64,000 nucleotides of DNA from Cephalopachus bancanus (taxonomy: Eukaryota > Chordata > Mammalia > Primates > Tarsiidae), in NCBI GenBank assembly GCA_027257055.1, contig JAPVLO010000138.1:6386001-6450000 (forward strand), in the 5' to 3' direction. Position 1 is the first letter of the stretch. Every line of letters begins with the position of its first letter. This document shows, piece by piece, positions 10,549 to 24,111 of this stretch. The notes beneath the pieces are model-generated. The model was not told the DNA's origin and did no database searches. It worked only from the letters and a program-made list of their open reading frames with translations. A program made the position numbers and the translations under genes.

Positions 10549-13500
10549 ATATATTTCAGAATTAGCTCGGTGCTTGCAGCATTACTCGGTACTTACATAA
10601 ATAAATGAGTGAATGAATAAAATAACATTTTTTTCATGCTAGAATTTTCCCAGGTAAAATAAGATGATACTAAACTTAATATCCTACATTTATAAATAAC
10701 ACAGAATGTGGTGAACAAAAATTTTCTTATAGTTTAGCTAAATAGTTAAAATGAAATGGTTTAATATCAGTGGCATTAAGAACTTTAATTTGGGAAGACA
10801 TTTCAAGCAGATATATACTCTAATCAGTTTTAGATATTTGTTGCTGTTTTGTAATCATAACTCACTTTTCACAAGATGGGATAATTTTTCATATCACTTA
10901 AAATATCATTTGAGTTAGTTTTTATGTATATATCATAGGAGATTTCTTGGTGCTCTGAAGAAAAACAGTCTTGTATTGAATAGAATAACAGAGTCCTAAA
11001 TTTTGTGTTGAATATTGATGAAATAAAAATGAATCAGCAGTAATTGAAAATAAGAGATGTAATCAATATTTCATAGAAAAAAGTGTCACCAGAAATGATA
11101 GCAAAGTTCTTAGCCACATATCAAAATGAATTAAATTCCATGGGTTTAGCTTGAACAATTTCCACAAACAATAAATAAAAGCTATAATTTTTCTAATATT
11201 TTAAAACTTCATATATTAGTTTGGTATATCGAAGGAATCTTTATATATTCTGAATATATCCTTCTGTCATTGAAAATAATGGGCTAATTGAATTGTAAAA
11301 TTTTAAAACTACGTAGAATCTTTGGATGCTATATGTTCATTTTCTTTCATAGTAAAGATAAATAATGTGAGAATTAAATAACCTACTTGAACTTAGAATG
11401 CACAATGGGGAGTCTGACTGGAGTACAGGTTTTGCAACAAATTATTTTTATTTATCCAAGCTGCCACTCTCAGTTTAGATATTGGAAGTGTGTGAATTAT
11501 TTCTATATTCTAAATGATGGTGGATGTTGAATTATCTGGTATTTTAGGTCAGATATAAATGATTTCATGTTATTACCATGAAAATATCAAAAAGCATTTC
11601 CTTCAAGTCAAATATTTGAAACTTGATTCCAAAAGTAAAACAAATATATTTTCCCTTTTGAATCCTTTTCTGTACGTTTTTCCTTGTAGTTATGCTTTTA
11701 AACATTTAAAGATTCTGTTAACTTACAAGTGTATTTACAAGTTAAAAAAAATCTAGTGAGACTGCTTTTATTCCTCTGAGTATGAGTATATCTAAATTAC
11801 TGTTGTACATAGGTGACAATATTTTAAGTAAAACAAGTTGTGAAATCCTTGAGGATTAAGGAGTCTTTCAGTACAGTGAATTGTATACTTCTTACATTCA
11901 GTAGCAATTTAGATTTAACTTCACACTTCCTTTATTCACATCTAGGAAAATCATAATCGCATTTGTAATATGTACATACAAATGATTGATATGCTAAATA
12001 ACAACAAATTCTGGATTTTACTTATAAAAATCAGCATATGGCAATTAAGTTTCTTCTTTTCAACTACAATGGCTTTCAAAGGATCCTTCCTTCATAAGAA
12101 TGAAAAAAGATGTACTACACTTCCAATGAAAAACTTGTTGAAAAGATAGATTTCACCTCAGATTATTGCTCTCCCTTTGGTCCTAGATCTTACTGAATAT
12201 ATATTGTCTGGTTAAAAACAACTTGGGCAAGGAATGATTTTTTTAAAAGACCCAGTAACTTTGTATCATGTTCTGGTTAATAAAATTGTTGATAATTTTC
12301 AAAAGAATCTAAGTTGTTTGAAACATCTTTAGAGCAAAAACATTGCACACATATTTATGCAGAAGATAGAAGAACTGAATTTTAAATAAATAAACCCAAT
12401 TCAAGATTATGATAATAATTAAGGAAATGTCTTTATTATAACTTATTCATTTGTTCATTTTCAGAGAATACATACTAGTCTTCACACTTAATAGTAAAGT
12501 TGCTATTACAGTTTTTATTTAATATTTATTCTGTGGAATCATTAACTAATGTAACTTGATGAAATAATTTAAAAATGAAACTATGCAATTAACTACACAA
12601 ATCTATGCAGGCTTATTTTTATACTTGTACTTATTTTTGTTAATTATGCTTTCAACCAAAATTCTTGATAAATTCTATCTGAAAAATTATAATTATATAG
12701 CTATGATCTACTGAATTTTAAAAAGAGACATTTATTTATCACACAAAATGATTTTATCTCATTTTTTAATCAATTTAGATATTTAAAAATGTACTAAAAC
12801 TTTAAAAGTAATATTCCAATTTTTATTTTTTGAAAATTATGCCTTTTTCTCAAAATATATAAGTTGGAACATTAATTTAATCATAGACTATTGATAGTAA
12901 ATTTAATGTGTTTGATAATGTGTCTGATTAACACAGACAACATTTATAATATGTTAGATTTTAGATTTAGCCAAATACAATATTGTGCTTTCAAGTGTTT
13001 GAAGAATTTAAAACTTGAATATTTTTATTTTTCAGTATCTTTATAATTCAGATTATATTTGCTATTTTCAAAGTCAGCAAAATATAATTCAAAAATGGTT
13101 TTAGTTTTCCATGAGATAAAATAGAATTTTCTACAAATGATTAATAGCCTGCATGAAGGCATCTCTTACAGACACGCTTTGTATTGCTCCAAAATATGGC
13201 AACCAATGAACTATAGTACACAAATAAAATTGTGTTCAATAAATATTACGTTAATATCATGAATTCTTCATTTTCACACAACATAATTTTGTCTATTAAT
13301 CTAAACTGCTATTGCCTTGCCATTAGTTTACTTAGGATGTAAAAATGTTTATCTTGAAGATTATCAAACAACATTACTGGGGTGGTGTGCTGAGTATTTC
13401 CCATGTATCCTTCCAAATCCATGCACTGTTATTTTCAACTGTTTTCTCTTCCCTGTGAGGCAGATTTGTATGGACTGCTTCCTCTACACTGTGAATTCTG

Positions 13501-13686
13501 ATTAGGTTTAGGGAATGAGGAATATGACAAATTTGAGGGCGAGAGTGAGATTGAGGCTTTATTTGCCAGCTCTGTTTTTATTTGCCAGCAGTGTTTTTGT
13601 TTTTTGGGTTTTTTTTTTTTTTTACTACAGTATACATATTCATTATGTGGCGCTCTCCTGGACGTACAACTCTCTTTTGCTGTGTT
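10549..13686. other. Unique AT-rich sequence, no gene seen
   Basis: More than 3 kb of AT-rich DNA with no convincing open frame and no repeat I recognise. Short frames such as 11559-11756 have no recognisable domain and look like chance. It may include very old repeats too diverged to see by eye. Confidence 0.6.
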
Positions 13687-13696
13687 TCTGCTATTT

Positions 13697-13996
13697 CTTT
13701 TTTTTTTGTTGGTTTGATTTTTGAGTTCGAGTCTCACTCGGTCGCCCAGACTGGAGTGCAGTGGCCGCTCCCGACCACTGAAGCCTCGACCTGCTGGGCT
13801 CCGGCGATCCTTCCGCCTCAGCCTTCCGAGTAGCTGGAATTACAGGTATGTGCCACCACGCCCCGCTGATTTTTTGATTTATTGTAGAGATGAGGACTCG
13901 CTGCCCAGGAGGGTCTCGAACCCGCGGGCTCAGGCAATCCACTCACCTCAGCCTCCCAAAGGTGCGGGATTACAGGCTGAGCCACCGAGCCCGGCT
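13697..13996 (-). mobile_element. Alu, young lineage subfamily
   Basis: A full-length Alu in reverse orientation. The T-tail is at left and the body ends in CCGAGCCCGGCT. The flanking duplication is TCTGCTATTTCT (13687-13698) and TCTGTTATTTCT (13996-14007), with one mismatch. It carries the subfamily marks (GATTTATTGTAGAGATGAGG, GGGTCTCGAACCCGCGGG). The hairpin arm carries one change. Confidence 0.95.
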
Positions 13997-14654
13997 CTGT
14001 TATTTCTATAATTCCTTGTCTCCTCAAGCATGGGCATGGTGATGACTTTTTCTCATTGCTAGTCCTTTAGCTTTCCTCACTTCACGATAAACTATTTTTC
14101 ACAGTCTTTGCAATAAGCCTATTTGAATGTATGATTCTCTTATCCAGCATTAGGTCTTTGGCTCCATATATGGAACTAGAAAATACAGTATTTAATTTTT
14201 CTTTTCAGACTTGACTTATCATAGTAGATTCGGTCACTTGTTTTTTTTTTTTTTAAAAAAAAAACAGACAAAATTTTATATGCTAACTCTAATCAGTGGT
14301 GGAAACTCTATTTTGGAAGATGTAGGAATATGGATGTGTTGTTTATACCACATACTGAACTAAAACTTTGTTTTACTTCGACTCACCTTTCAAGATTGCA
14401 ATGATAAACTGAAATATTTGTAAACTTCTGTTAAATAAGAGTGAAAAATAGCTGGTCTCTGCTGCTAAAAATTCCTAAATAACTGAAATTAAACAGCTTT
14501 TTTATTTTTAAGAAAATAATTAAATGAATATTATCAATGAGGACACCATAAATCACAAACGTATAGAACCTTCATTTTCAGCTAATTTAATACACTTGTT
14601 AATGCCAAAAAAGTGCTTTAAAGTTTCACTTATTTCTCCCACTTTCAAAAAACA

Positions 14655-15480
14655 AAGTCCGTATGTTTTTCAGATTCTCTTAGTCTTTACATAATTTACT
14701 ATTTTAACTTTAGGATATCAACCAAGATACCACATTTCATTACATTTATTTGTTTTGTCTCCTTAAGCTCCTTTAGACTTAGAGATTTTCTTTTTTGTGT
14801 TATTGATGACTTGTTTTGTGGGTATTAGTTAGGAATTTTGTAAAATGTTCCTTTCCTGGGATTTGATTAATTTTTTTCTTATTATATTGGGGTTATTGGT
14901 TTGGGGGTAGAAGAGTACAGAGGTAGAATAACGTTTTTATCACATCATATTAAAGTACACACTAACATCACAATTTTTTACCGTTGATATAAACTTTGGT
15001 CTCCTGACTGAGGCGGCGTTTGTCAGATTTCTCTTTTATAAACTTACCCTTTCATTCTTGCTTTTCATGCTCTTTGAAAGACAGTCATCATAAGCAGCAC
15101 TTGCTTACAAAGAGTGGAGTCATGTTCCACCTCCTTGAGAAGGGCGTCTCTCCAGAAATTACTTGCAATTCTTCTGCATGGAATTTGTGTATGTTCTTTT
15201 CCATGTATTCATCTATTGAGTTAATTATACCCATATGGACTCATGGATATTTATTTTGTAATTTGGATTATAATATAGTACTTTATTCATTTTATTACTC
15301 AAATATTCCATCTTTGGCCACTGGACGCTCTTTTGATGGGCCCCTGTGTCCCTTTGACTTTTGTTTTTCTTTCTTTCTTTTCTGAATGCTTTCTTATGTT
15401 CTGACACCATAACATTCTCCAGGCTCATCTTGGGTGTATCCTGCCCCATTCCTAAAATTGACCCTTTCTCCAGTAGCTCT
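14655..15480. mobile_element. Ancient LINE fragment (L1M-type non-coding region)
   Basis: The stretch holds several blocks I recognise from old mammalian interspersed repeats: TATTTGTTTTGTCTCCTTA, a later CTCCACC-type block near 15128, GGACTCATGGATATTTATTTT and TGTGTCCCTTTGACTT, in the usual order. I assign it to an old L1M 3' region; orientation and exact subfamily are uncertain. It has no coding potential. Confidence 0.5.
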
Positions 15481-15679
15481 AATTCCTTTTGTTGGAGAAA
15501 GACATTAGAAACCAGATCTGGATACTGTGCATGCTTGTGACTATTGAGCAGTTGTTGCTTCTAGGCACTGTCCAATGGCATATATTAACACATGTATGGA
15601 GGGGAGGAGGCAAAAACATCTGGAATTTATCTATAAAAACAAGTATTTATTTATACATGTTTAAACTTCAGTCACTTTA

Positions 15680-16137
15680 AAGTTACTTTCCATTTGATGC
15701 AGTTCATCTATTGATGAACTGCTCAAAACTGTTTCTTAACGCATCCATTTTGATGCCTTTTAGTATTTCAGCCATTTTTTTGTGTGTCAACTCTTCCACA
15801 AAAGCAAAATGTTTCCCTTTCAGAATTTTTTTTTCTTTAATAGGGGAAACAAAAACAAAGTTGCTAGAGACAAGATCGGGGGAATAGGGAGCGTGGGGCA
15901 TGGAGGTCATGCTATTTTTGGTCAAACACTGCTGAACTTTCAGCATGGTGTGGACAGGTGCATTGTCATGATGGAAGAACCAACCAGTCACCTGTTTGTC
16001 ATATCTCGGGATGTTTCCTCCACAAATTGTGATGCACCTTCTCAAAACTTCCAGATAGAAACTTTGGTTGAACATTTGATCCAGAGGAACAAATTCCAAG
16101 CGTAAAAGGAACCCACACTCCAAGAAATATTTTTTTG
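15680..16137 (-). pseudogene. Mariner-type transposase, C-terminal fragment
   Basis: Minus-strand open frame 15704-16123 (139 codons) is the C-terminal half of a Tc1/mariner DD34D transposase, the enzyme that cuts and pastes mariner elements at TA sites. It shows FFHHDNAPVHT, with the second catalytic Asp in the HDNAP block, and about 30 residues later HAPYSPDL, with the third catalytic Asp, then LKGKHFA. In the family a D-F-F/W-L-F-P motif follows; here it reads NFVFVSP. The N-terminal DNA-binding part and first catalytic Asp are missing. The frame starts at an internal Met and stops with ...FEQFINR. I could not identify inverted terminal repeats. Old, immobile copy. Confidence 0.88.
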
Positions 16138-16667
16138 GGGGGGTCCCCTCTCATAGTTACGCATATCTATCTATATCTATCATCTATCTGTATATCCTCT
16201 ATTTAACACTATTTTATAAAAATTAAGTTAAAGCTGAGTTTATATTGATTTTCTAAACTTCATTATCACTTGAATTGTCCTCTTTATCTGCCTTCTCTCT
16301 TTTCTGCAAATTGCTGCATACAAGCCTGACTTGAATCTCACAATCTACGATACTTTTAGTTAATTGTTCAATTCTAATACACACATATAGTTGGTTCAGA
16401 ATTGATGACCCTCAACACCTTGAAAAAGTTACTTTATCATCTAGAGGACAGTGTTTGCATTTAGTTCTTTTTGACTCTTGTCCTACAGTTTTCACTTATT
16501 TCCAAAATTACTTCAGTCAGCACCATTTTCCTAAGTCTTTTGTAAAATTGTTTCATAGAGTTGTGGCAGAGCTAGAATCTTTGTAAAAGTTTGTCATTTA
16601 CTCTAGGCTCACCCACCTCCTAAATAACTTTGTTTGTATTCTCTGAAGTTTGCTTTTTAAAAAAAAA

Positions 16668-16842
16668 TTTTATTTTGAAGATGTGGGGTACAATTCAGGG
16701 TTAGGTATACAAATGTTCATTATACAGGGACCCTTGTTGATGGGTGTGCTCGCCTATCCTCTGACAGTTTCAGCTACTGCCAATCCCTTTCTTACAGTAT
16801 TATGATAATTGTTCAAGGTCCACTTATGAGTGAGAACATGCA
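16668..16842 (-). mobile_element. Short 5'-truncated L1 3' end
   Basis: About 175 bp of L1 3' UTR in reverse orientation, in the same family as the L1 at 101-7026. The two share ACAATTCAGG, GTATACAAATGTT and GATAATTGTTCAAGG-type blocks. The T-rich left side is its A-tail. It ends at GTGAGAACATG and abuts an older LINE segment. Confidence 0.85.
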
Positions 16843-16849
16843 CTTTTGT

Positions 16850-17262
16850 GCATGGTGGTCTATGGGTTTTAACCAATGTCAAACATTACACATCCACTAT
16901 TACAGTATCAGATAGAGAAGGAAGTTTCTGATACTGTAAAACATTCTCAAACTTCATCTGTTCCACCTTCTCCACTACCCAAGTTCTCAGCAATCAATGA
17001 CACGTATTTACTGACTCTATAGTTTTGCCCTTTTCAGAATGCTACATAAATGGAATCATGTAATATGTATGCTTTTCTATCTTCTATCATTTAGTAGTAT
17101 GCACTTTAAGTTTAATCCATGGTTTTATATATTTTGAAACCTAATTTCTTCTTAACACTGAATCATATTTCATAACATGCATAAGTCACATTTTGTTTAT
17201 TCTCCTATTGAAGGACATCATAATTGCTTCCAGTTTTCACATTTATAAATAAATTTGATGTA
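16850..17262 (-). mobile_element. Old L1M-type LINE fragment
   Basis: The sequence follows the known order of an old L1 3' region in reverse: TTTTGCCCTTTTCAGAATG, AAATGGAATCATG, a block equivalent to the common AATATTCCAT region, ACATTTTGTTTATTC, and a closing TGCTTCCAGTTTTCAC. It is highly diverged and non-coding. Confidence 0.7.
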
Positions 17263-19194
17263 TAGATTTAGGTAGTCTGATAAATTAGAACTTATATATC
17301 TACTTACATATTTTTCTCATAATACAAATAGGTACTCTGGAATACACTATTTGATGATTTATCATTGCTTTTCGGAAGTAAAACCTATTGCTAGTTTTTA
17401 TTGAAAGTACATTAAAAACATATTAAAGCTCTGACATCGAGATTATAAAAAGACACTTACCTTTACTTTTTATGACCTCATATATACACCATTTCATGTT
17501 AATCTAACACATCTGTTATTTCACTCTCCATGCAAAGTTAGTTCTCTTTTTTAAAGGTGTCAATATTTGTTTATTTTATTTAATTTGTTTAAAAATTTTA
17601 TTATTTTTAGTTTCATATGTGGTAACATGTATTTACTTATCATTTTATAATAAATAATATGAGCCATATATACATACATCTTTTATTACTATCAAAATGT
17701 ACTTGAAGCTTAGTACATGCCAGAGAAAACTTTCCTTATGCATCAAGTCTCAGTTATGTTTCTACTTGGGAATAACTGACTAACAGGTTCACCACCAGCT
17801 CTCTGCTGATGTCATATAAGTAGACAATAAAATTGTTTTCATTACACAACATTATCTGAAAAAGGCTGGTATTATCCAATAATAATCCCGTAACTTTTAG
17901 CCATGTCATTATTGTTGAACCTGACTGTTAATATATTATAATTAAAAATTTTTTAAAAGTTGCTTATGTATCAAAAAAATAATGTCTTAGATTGCTAAAG
18001 TCCAGGGCTCTGTGTCATTAAAAATCTTCCCTTTTTTTTTTGCCAAGATGCCAGAATAAGATCAGAACTTTGTGTCAGGACCAAAATTTGGAATATTGAA
18101 CAAATCTTTTCACTTTTTTTTACTCAGAGTTCCAAGAAAAAGAAAGATTGTGCCTACTTAAGTATATTCTATTCTCAAACCACTGAGTATATTTTAGTTC
18201 AGTATTCAATTATTACCTGGCAGTGTTGACACTGAAAATATTTTAAACTGCCCAAGTCACAGGATTGTCTAGTCAATGTAGGAGACTTGATAAACACCAA
18301 CAGTTCTACTTGTACATAAGAATGAGTGTTAGCCATGCTCAGTCGCACACTGCTTAATATGTGAAGGTTCTAGAGCTGGGAATTGGGTAATGCATTTCCA
18401 ATAGAAAATTTAAGGTCATTAAAATGGGAAATTGGAAGTGGAAAAACAAGTTGTTAAGAAGTCAACATGTGTTCTTTGAAAGCATAGTTCTAGAAAATTT
18501 TGAGGAAACAAATATTCAAATTTACTTATGTGCAATAAATGTTATTTATAATAGTGAAACTCTTGGTATAATCTAAGCTTCGCAAAGGCCTTTAATCAAA
18601 TAATAATTGATACTCTTAATAATATATATTTACTAAAATAATAGCAAGATAATGTATAATAGTATGCAAAAGTGTTCGTGGCATTTTGTCATTCTCTATT
18701 TCTTAAGTTAGATTTCCAGTTACTATGAGACGGATTTGGATATCAACATATCAACTATGATGTCCTATCTGGTCTTGGCCAAGTTTATCCTCTCATTGTA
18801 TAAAAACCATGTTTGCTAGCAATGAACAGCAACCATGAACCATGTGTGGCTTGTAATCCTTAAGGAGAGAGAAGCCTGGTGAGCTCCATATTCTCTGTGG
18901 CATCTTTCCTCATGTCTTTCTCCCGATGTGTTTCACGCCAGGCCAAGAAAAACTAACCATAAACTGCAAGGTGCATTTTCACTCACTGAAGTAACAAAAG
19001 CAGAATTCCAATTGGTAAGTCAAATGGGGTCTGGAGGTGCATTACGTATAGGAGAAAACCATAGACAAAGAACCTCCAAACCTGTACAAATCTTCCCTCA
19101 GTCTTGAATGACTCTAAAGTTGTATAAATATAGGACATGAATCTAGAAAGTCTAGGTTAGAACATCAACTTTGGATACGTGCTTAACAAAAACA
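17263..19194. other. Unique sequence, no gene seen
   Basis: AT-rich DNA without a supported gene. Near 18042 there is GCCAAGATGCCAGAATAAGA, faintly like an L1 5' terminus, but nothing L1-like follows. A somewhat less AT-rich unique block lies at about 18720-19030, with no open frame of note. Confidence 0.55.
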
Positions 19195-19630
19195 CAGAAA
19201 TTTCACTCCTGAGAGTGTGTGTATTATCAAGGGGAGCAATAGGTCGCCAAAAGTCTTTTAGAAAAATGCTTATGACTGTTTAATTTATAATGGTGGCAAA
19301 TGGAAACAAGCCACATGTCTACCTAGTTGAGTGAGAAATAATTAACATTATATTAATACAATTGAACATTACAAAGCATAATTTTTGAAGAAAAAGATAA
19401 TAAAAATTATCAACTGTGTTATATCATCTAGTTGAAACAAACAAAACTACTGGTGATGGATGTCAAAATAGTGTTCACTCATGGTGAATACTAACCATAA
19501 AAGGGAATGACAAAAACCTGTAGGATTCTGAAAATATTCAATATCTTAATTTAGGGATTTGTTACAGGAATGTATACAATTAACTTTTGTGAACATTATT
19601 TTATGTGAGTTATATCTCAATGCGAAAAGG
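19195..19630 (+). mobile_element. Old L1M 3' end fragment
   Basis: The order of blocks matches an old L1 3' part: TTTCACTCCTGAG, AATGGTGGCAAATGGAAACA, a block equivalent to 'CAATGGAATATTA', ATGTATACAATTAAC, and a final TTATATCTCAATGCGAAAAGG just before the end. Diverged and non-coding. Confidence 0.72.
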
Positions 19631-22187
19631 TCACATCTAGGAATAAAATATACATTTACTATTTCAATTATGTGATAGATACATATATTATTAGATTTAT
19701 ATACATGTACATACATGTATACATATCTAATATTTAATATTACACATAATATATGTTATTATATATCATACTTTACTTAATATGTAATTTTCATGTAATA
19801 TATAAAATCTCATATTAAATTTCATATTGAAAAACTATCACTAAAATGTTTAAGCTCTTATATGTAAATAGTGAAAATATAAATTGGTTTCCTAATTTTC
19901 TGTATATTTCTATGTTTTTCATAATAAATGTTTAATAGTTGGGTCATCTAAGAAGAAATATACTAGATCATTTTTAAAACTTGTCATTTTATTGTGAATT
20001 ATATATGACATATATGCAAATGATATAGAGATGCCTTTCTTTCCAATTCTCCCTTCTACTGGCCTGATCCTTTCCATGCAGCATCTGTGATATCTGTCAC
20101 AAGTTATCGCTCTGTCTTCATTTTCTTCCCTTTCTAACCTTTTTTTACTACATACTACCATAAGATTATATATAATATTCTCTTGGTCAGAAATCTTCAA
20201 TAACTCTCTTCACTTCATTGACCATGTCCAAATATTGCTGAGTAGCGTTTAAACTCTAAATAAACTTGCTATATGTGATCTTTTTAACTATATGTTGTTA
20301 CTCTCTGATACAAATATTTTCTGTTCAGATGGTATGGCTTTCTTCATGTCAAGACATGCAGTCTTCATGTAATTCACAAAAACTAAACCAATGAAAATAA
20401 GTTTTTTCCTCTTCTGAAATCTTCCAACCTTTCTTCTCTGAGAAACTTACATCCTAAACTATCTTACTATTACTTAATTGATTGTGGGTTTGTTTCATCT
20501 TCTTAGTAAACTCATGCAATCTTATACGCAGAAAATTCAATGTTTGTGTTGTTCTATTGTAGAGAGTTGATATTTAGCTTTTATACTTGTTAGAGTTACT
20601 AAAATTTAGTATCCCACAATACTATTTTTCAAAATATAGTTTGATAGAAGATTCCAAGATTTTGCATGCGTCCCTTCACTTTGTATCTCAAATGTCAAAT
20701 AGAACACAATGGTTGAATGAGTGACCAGTGATCATGACAATTTATTCGCCAGCACTAGACTGATTTTCTATTCGTTGAACATGTAGTGGCAAAGGTTTTT
20801 GTAAGACATATGACAAATATATTTGCTTAAAATAAAACAAGTTTTATGACATTCTAAGACGCTGAAATATTCTTGCTTGAAATATATTTTAGAGGACATG
20901 GACTTGGAGAATACTATCTGTATTCCCAAAGTATTTTCATACCTGCAAGATGATATGTCTTCAATCCTAGTAAAAACTTGCTTAAATATTCTTAGCATAA
21001 GTTAGCATGCTTGTTATTTTGTTTTTATTCTCATTACTGCTATTTTAATTACTTCTCCAAGATATTTATTTTATTTTTAATTTTATTTCTGTTTTCTAGA
21101 AGTTTGTTCTAATGCTATTATATTTACCTTCCTGACTAAAATTAATATGGCTTCTAAATACAAATGTCATAAAAATATGAGAAAAAGGGTGATTGGCAAT
21201 AGTGACACATTTCTCCTGCTTTACTTCATTTTCTTGTGGTCTTAGCAAGTGCATACATTTTGGATATAGCCAGAAACAGCAAAATTACAATTCAAATATA
21301 TGTAAACTTTTCCACATTTTAAGAACTATTTCATTTGTATAATTAGCCTAAAATTTAGGGACAGTCAATTTTAGGTGTAATGTAGAATTTCTAGTTCCAT
21401 TAATTCATAAAATAAGAATTAAAAAGAAATTAAAGAGGAAAGTTTATTATTTATGCTCCATCCCAAAGGAGGGGAAGAATAAAACTACCTTAAAGCACTG
21501 GAGACTTATGAGCTCCTCTTTCTTACCTCATGGCCACAGTATGATGGGTTGGAAGCTGTAATGGGTTCCAAATAACAAAATTTGTTGCAGATTTCAACAA
21601 CATATTTATTTTCTTACAAGAAATATGTTTTTTTGTGTGTCAACAATTCCTTGTAAATGGAGTCTTCAGGCTCATTCAGCTAACGGTAATTTCCAGAACT
21701 ATACCTAATATGTTATTCCATCAAGGAAAAGGTCCACTATGAAATTATAGAAAATTGTTTATGTTTACATTAAGATGACTAAAGATTTATATTTTTCAGT
21801 CCATATGGAGTTGTTTATTGTCCTCCTCAAGGCCACCATCTTCATACCCAAGCAGATGAATTAGCTTCCTAAACTATATATTAAAATGAGAACAACATGC
21901 ACATGTTGTCATTTTCACGTTCCATCAGTTCTAATTCTAAATCCATCTATAATAATGCTATATATATTTATTAGTTTAGTTACATTGTAGCAAAGTACAA
22001 AGCATTTCTTTTCTTACTCTAGCTAATTATATTACTTGTACACTGGATGTCTTCCCTTTTGCTACTCTTAAATCTCTGTTGTCAATTACTCTACTCCTTT
22101 CTGTATCTTTTTCTGTCTTCATCTCCTTTGTTTTATTGCCTTAAGTGTACAACATGTTCTAGTCTCTTCTAACCAATAGATAAATAA
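19631..22187. other. Unique AT-rich sequence, no gene seen
   Basis: This contains a TA-rich patch (about 19675-19800) with short palindromes such as TACATGTACATACATGTA. Otherwise there is no open frame or repeat I can name. Minus-strand frames at 19919-20200 and 20768-20998 have no recognisable domain. Confidence 0.55.
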
Positions 22188-22275
22188 GAGAAACAAAGAA
22201 AGGAAGAAAGAAGGAAGGAAGGAAGGTAGGAAGGAAGGAAGGAAGGAAGGAAAGAAGGAAGGCAGGCAGGTAGGG
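22188..22275. repeat. (GGAA)n tetranucleotide repeat
   Basis: An imperfect run of GGAA/GAAG units with AGGT and AGGC interruptions, all purine on the plus strand. Confidence 0.95.
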
Positions 22276-22639
22276 AGATCTCATTACTTCATCATTCACA
22301 CAAGTGCACAGTTGATATGTTTTCCTCCTTTTCCCCTTTCACTAATAAATTTTCTAAAGTAATAATATTCTTTAATCACCATTCATTCTTCAGTGTATTC
22401 AATCATATTTTTGCTCTCAAAACTCAACCTTAAGTGTTAAATATTAGTCCATTAAACCAAATTACACTATACTTCTCTACTATAGGTCAAAATTATTTTC
22501 TAATTCTAGCTTGTCTTCTATTAACCTCATAGACTATTGCCTTTCTTATTTTTTCTCCCTCTGTCTCTAATCATTTCATGTCATCTTTTATTGGTCTTTA
22601 AGATGATGTAACCTCTTTTGATAGAAGGTCCTCTTCTAG

Positions 22640-22800
22640 TCATCTCTACATGTGTAGAGAACAAATTTTACCGTAAAGTTACAGATAGTAAATCTATTTG
22701 CCTTTACTGATTACAAATGAATGAACACGATTGTAGCCAAGTAAAACTTTATTTACAATTGAGCAGCAGGCAGCATTTGGCCTATGTGTGGGTTTACTTA
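22640..22800 (-). mobile_element. Possible hAT-type DNA transposon fragment
   Basis: The complement contains GGCCAAATGCTGCCTGCTG followed by TTGTAAATAAAGTTTTACTTGG. This is the well-known order of a non-autonomous hAT (Charlie-group) mammalian repeat: a GGCCAAAT...GCC block, then GTAAATAAAGTTTTATTGG. Ends and exact family were not resolved. Confidence 0.5.
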
Positions 22801-24111
22801 CTCCTGTTCTATCACATGACCAGATGGTTTCTTTTATCTGTTCTTGTGACAGCACCTGCCTATTACAAAAAGATGACATCCATATATTTCTCCCATATAA
22901 CATATTCCTTCAGTTTCACACTAATATTTTTAGAAGCAGACTGAACATTTTCAGATGTCATATTCTGTAAGCATAAAATATTTTTTAACATACTACAAAG
23001 TCAAAATTTATGCAATTTATGCTGCATTCGCTGTCCAATAAGCTCAAAATTACCACTCAAGGTCAACTTAAGTTATACCTCCTTTATAAAGCTATTCCTG
23101 ACCTCCATTATTAAAACAAATTATTTTATGTGTGTTTTTCTTTAATATTATGTTGCCATAACTATTACAAAACTTTAAAAAATGCATCGCAACTTAAGTG
23201 ACCCTTTTCCCATTGAGACCCTTATTCATCGTAGACTAAAAGGGAACTTTATTTTCTTTTATTTATTGGCAGTTAACTTAATTATCACTTCATAGTTAAC
23301 TCACACATATTATAAAATTAATTAATGTATTCATGAAATATAACATTCCCGAGAAGGTTAATCTGTTTTCAACTAGTGTAATCTGAGAATGTTGTTTTGG
23401 TATAGTTCACTCAGTGCGGTAACTTCTGTAACAATTCCAATGACTTGACATTGGAGAGCTTGTTTTTTTCTATTACCACCATCCAATGTACACAGGGCAG
23501 CTCTTCTCCTCCTAGTCATGTAAGCACTCAGGTTTTTTTATCTGATGACTCCTCCCCTCTTAATCCTAGAAGCCCTCTGTATTCCAGAAGATGGAGAAGC
23601 AATGTGAGAATCACTCTTACAGAATTTATATGAGCAAGACTGAGAGATGGTACATATCGTCTCTAAATACTATTCAATGGACAGTCCCACTGACACACCC
23701 ACTGTTAAACAGAAGAGGTTTAATAGCAAATGAGCAAGCAAGAAACCTAGGTGACAGTCAGGAGAACAAGAATAAACAGATATTAAAGAGAAACAGTAAG
23801 CTCCACCATAGTTGTATTCGTTTTTCTTTCTTTTTTTATTTTCTATTTTTCCTTTTCTTCTCTAGTTTTCTTAATTTTCTTGTCTATTTTCATCTGCACA
23901 CCAAAGTAGAGTTAAATAAAATTACCGGATTCTAAGATTTTGTTTTTCGCCATTGTATATATCATACTTCTTGTAATAAGTAAGATCATCAATATTTTCC
24001 ATTTTGAACACGTGTCGATTATCACTTTTGTGATTTGCTTATAACAATGTTTTAAAGTATCTGAAGTCTTTGAAGATCATACAGAATGCAATATTTTCAC
24101 CATATACTTCC
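22801..24111. other. Unique sequence, no gene seen
   Basis: No gene or named repeat is visible. A 114-codon plus frame (23591-23935) ends in a Phe-rich run from a T-rich tract and has no domain signature. Confidence 0.5.

Noticed and set aside
13582..14011. Several open frames with SHSVAQTGVQW / [12 protein letters not shown] peptides (also at 27631, 37329, 39817, 44312, 56256, 58813)
   Set aside because: These are translations of Alu sequence, not genes.
18042..18075. L1 5'-end-like start GCCAAGATGCCAGAATAAGA
   Set aside because: No L1 5' UTR follows and no target duplication is visible; the similarity is too short.
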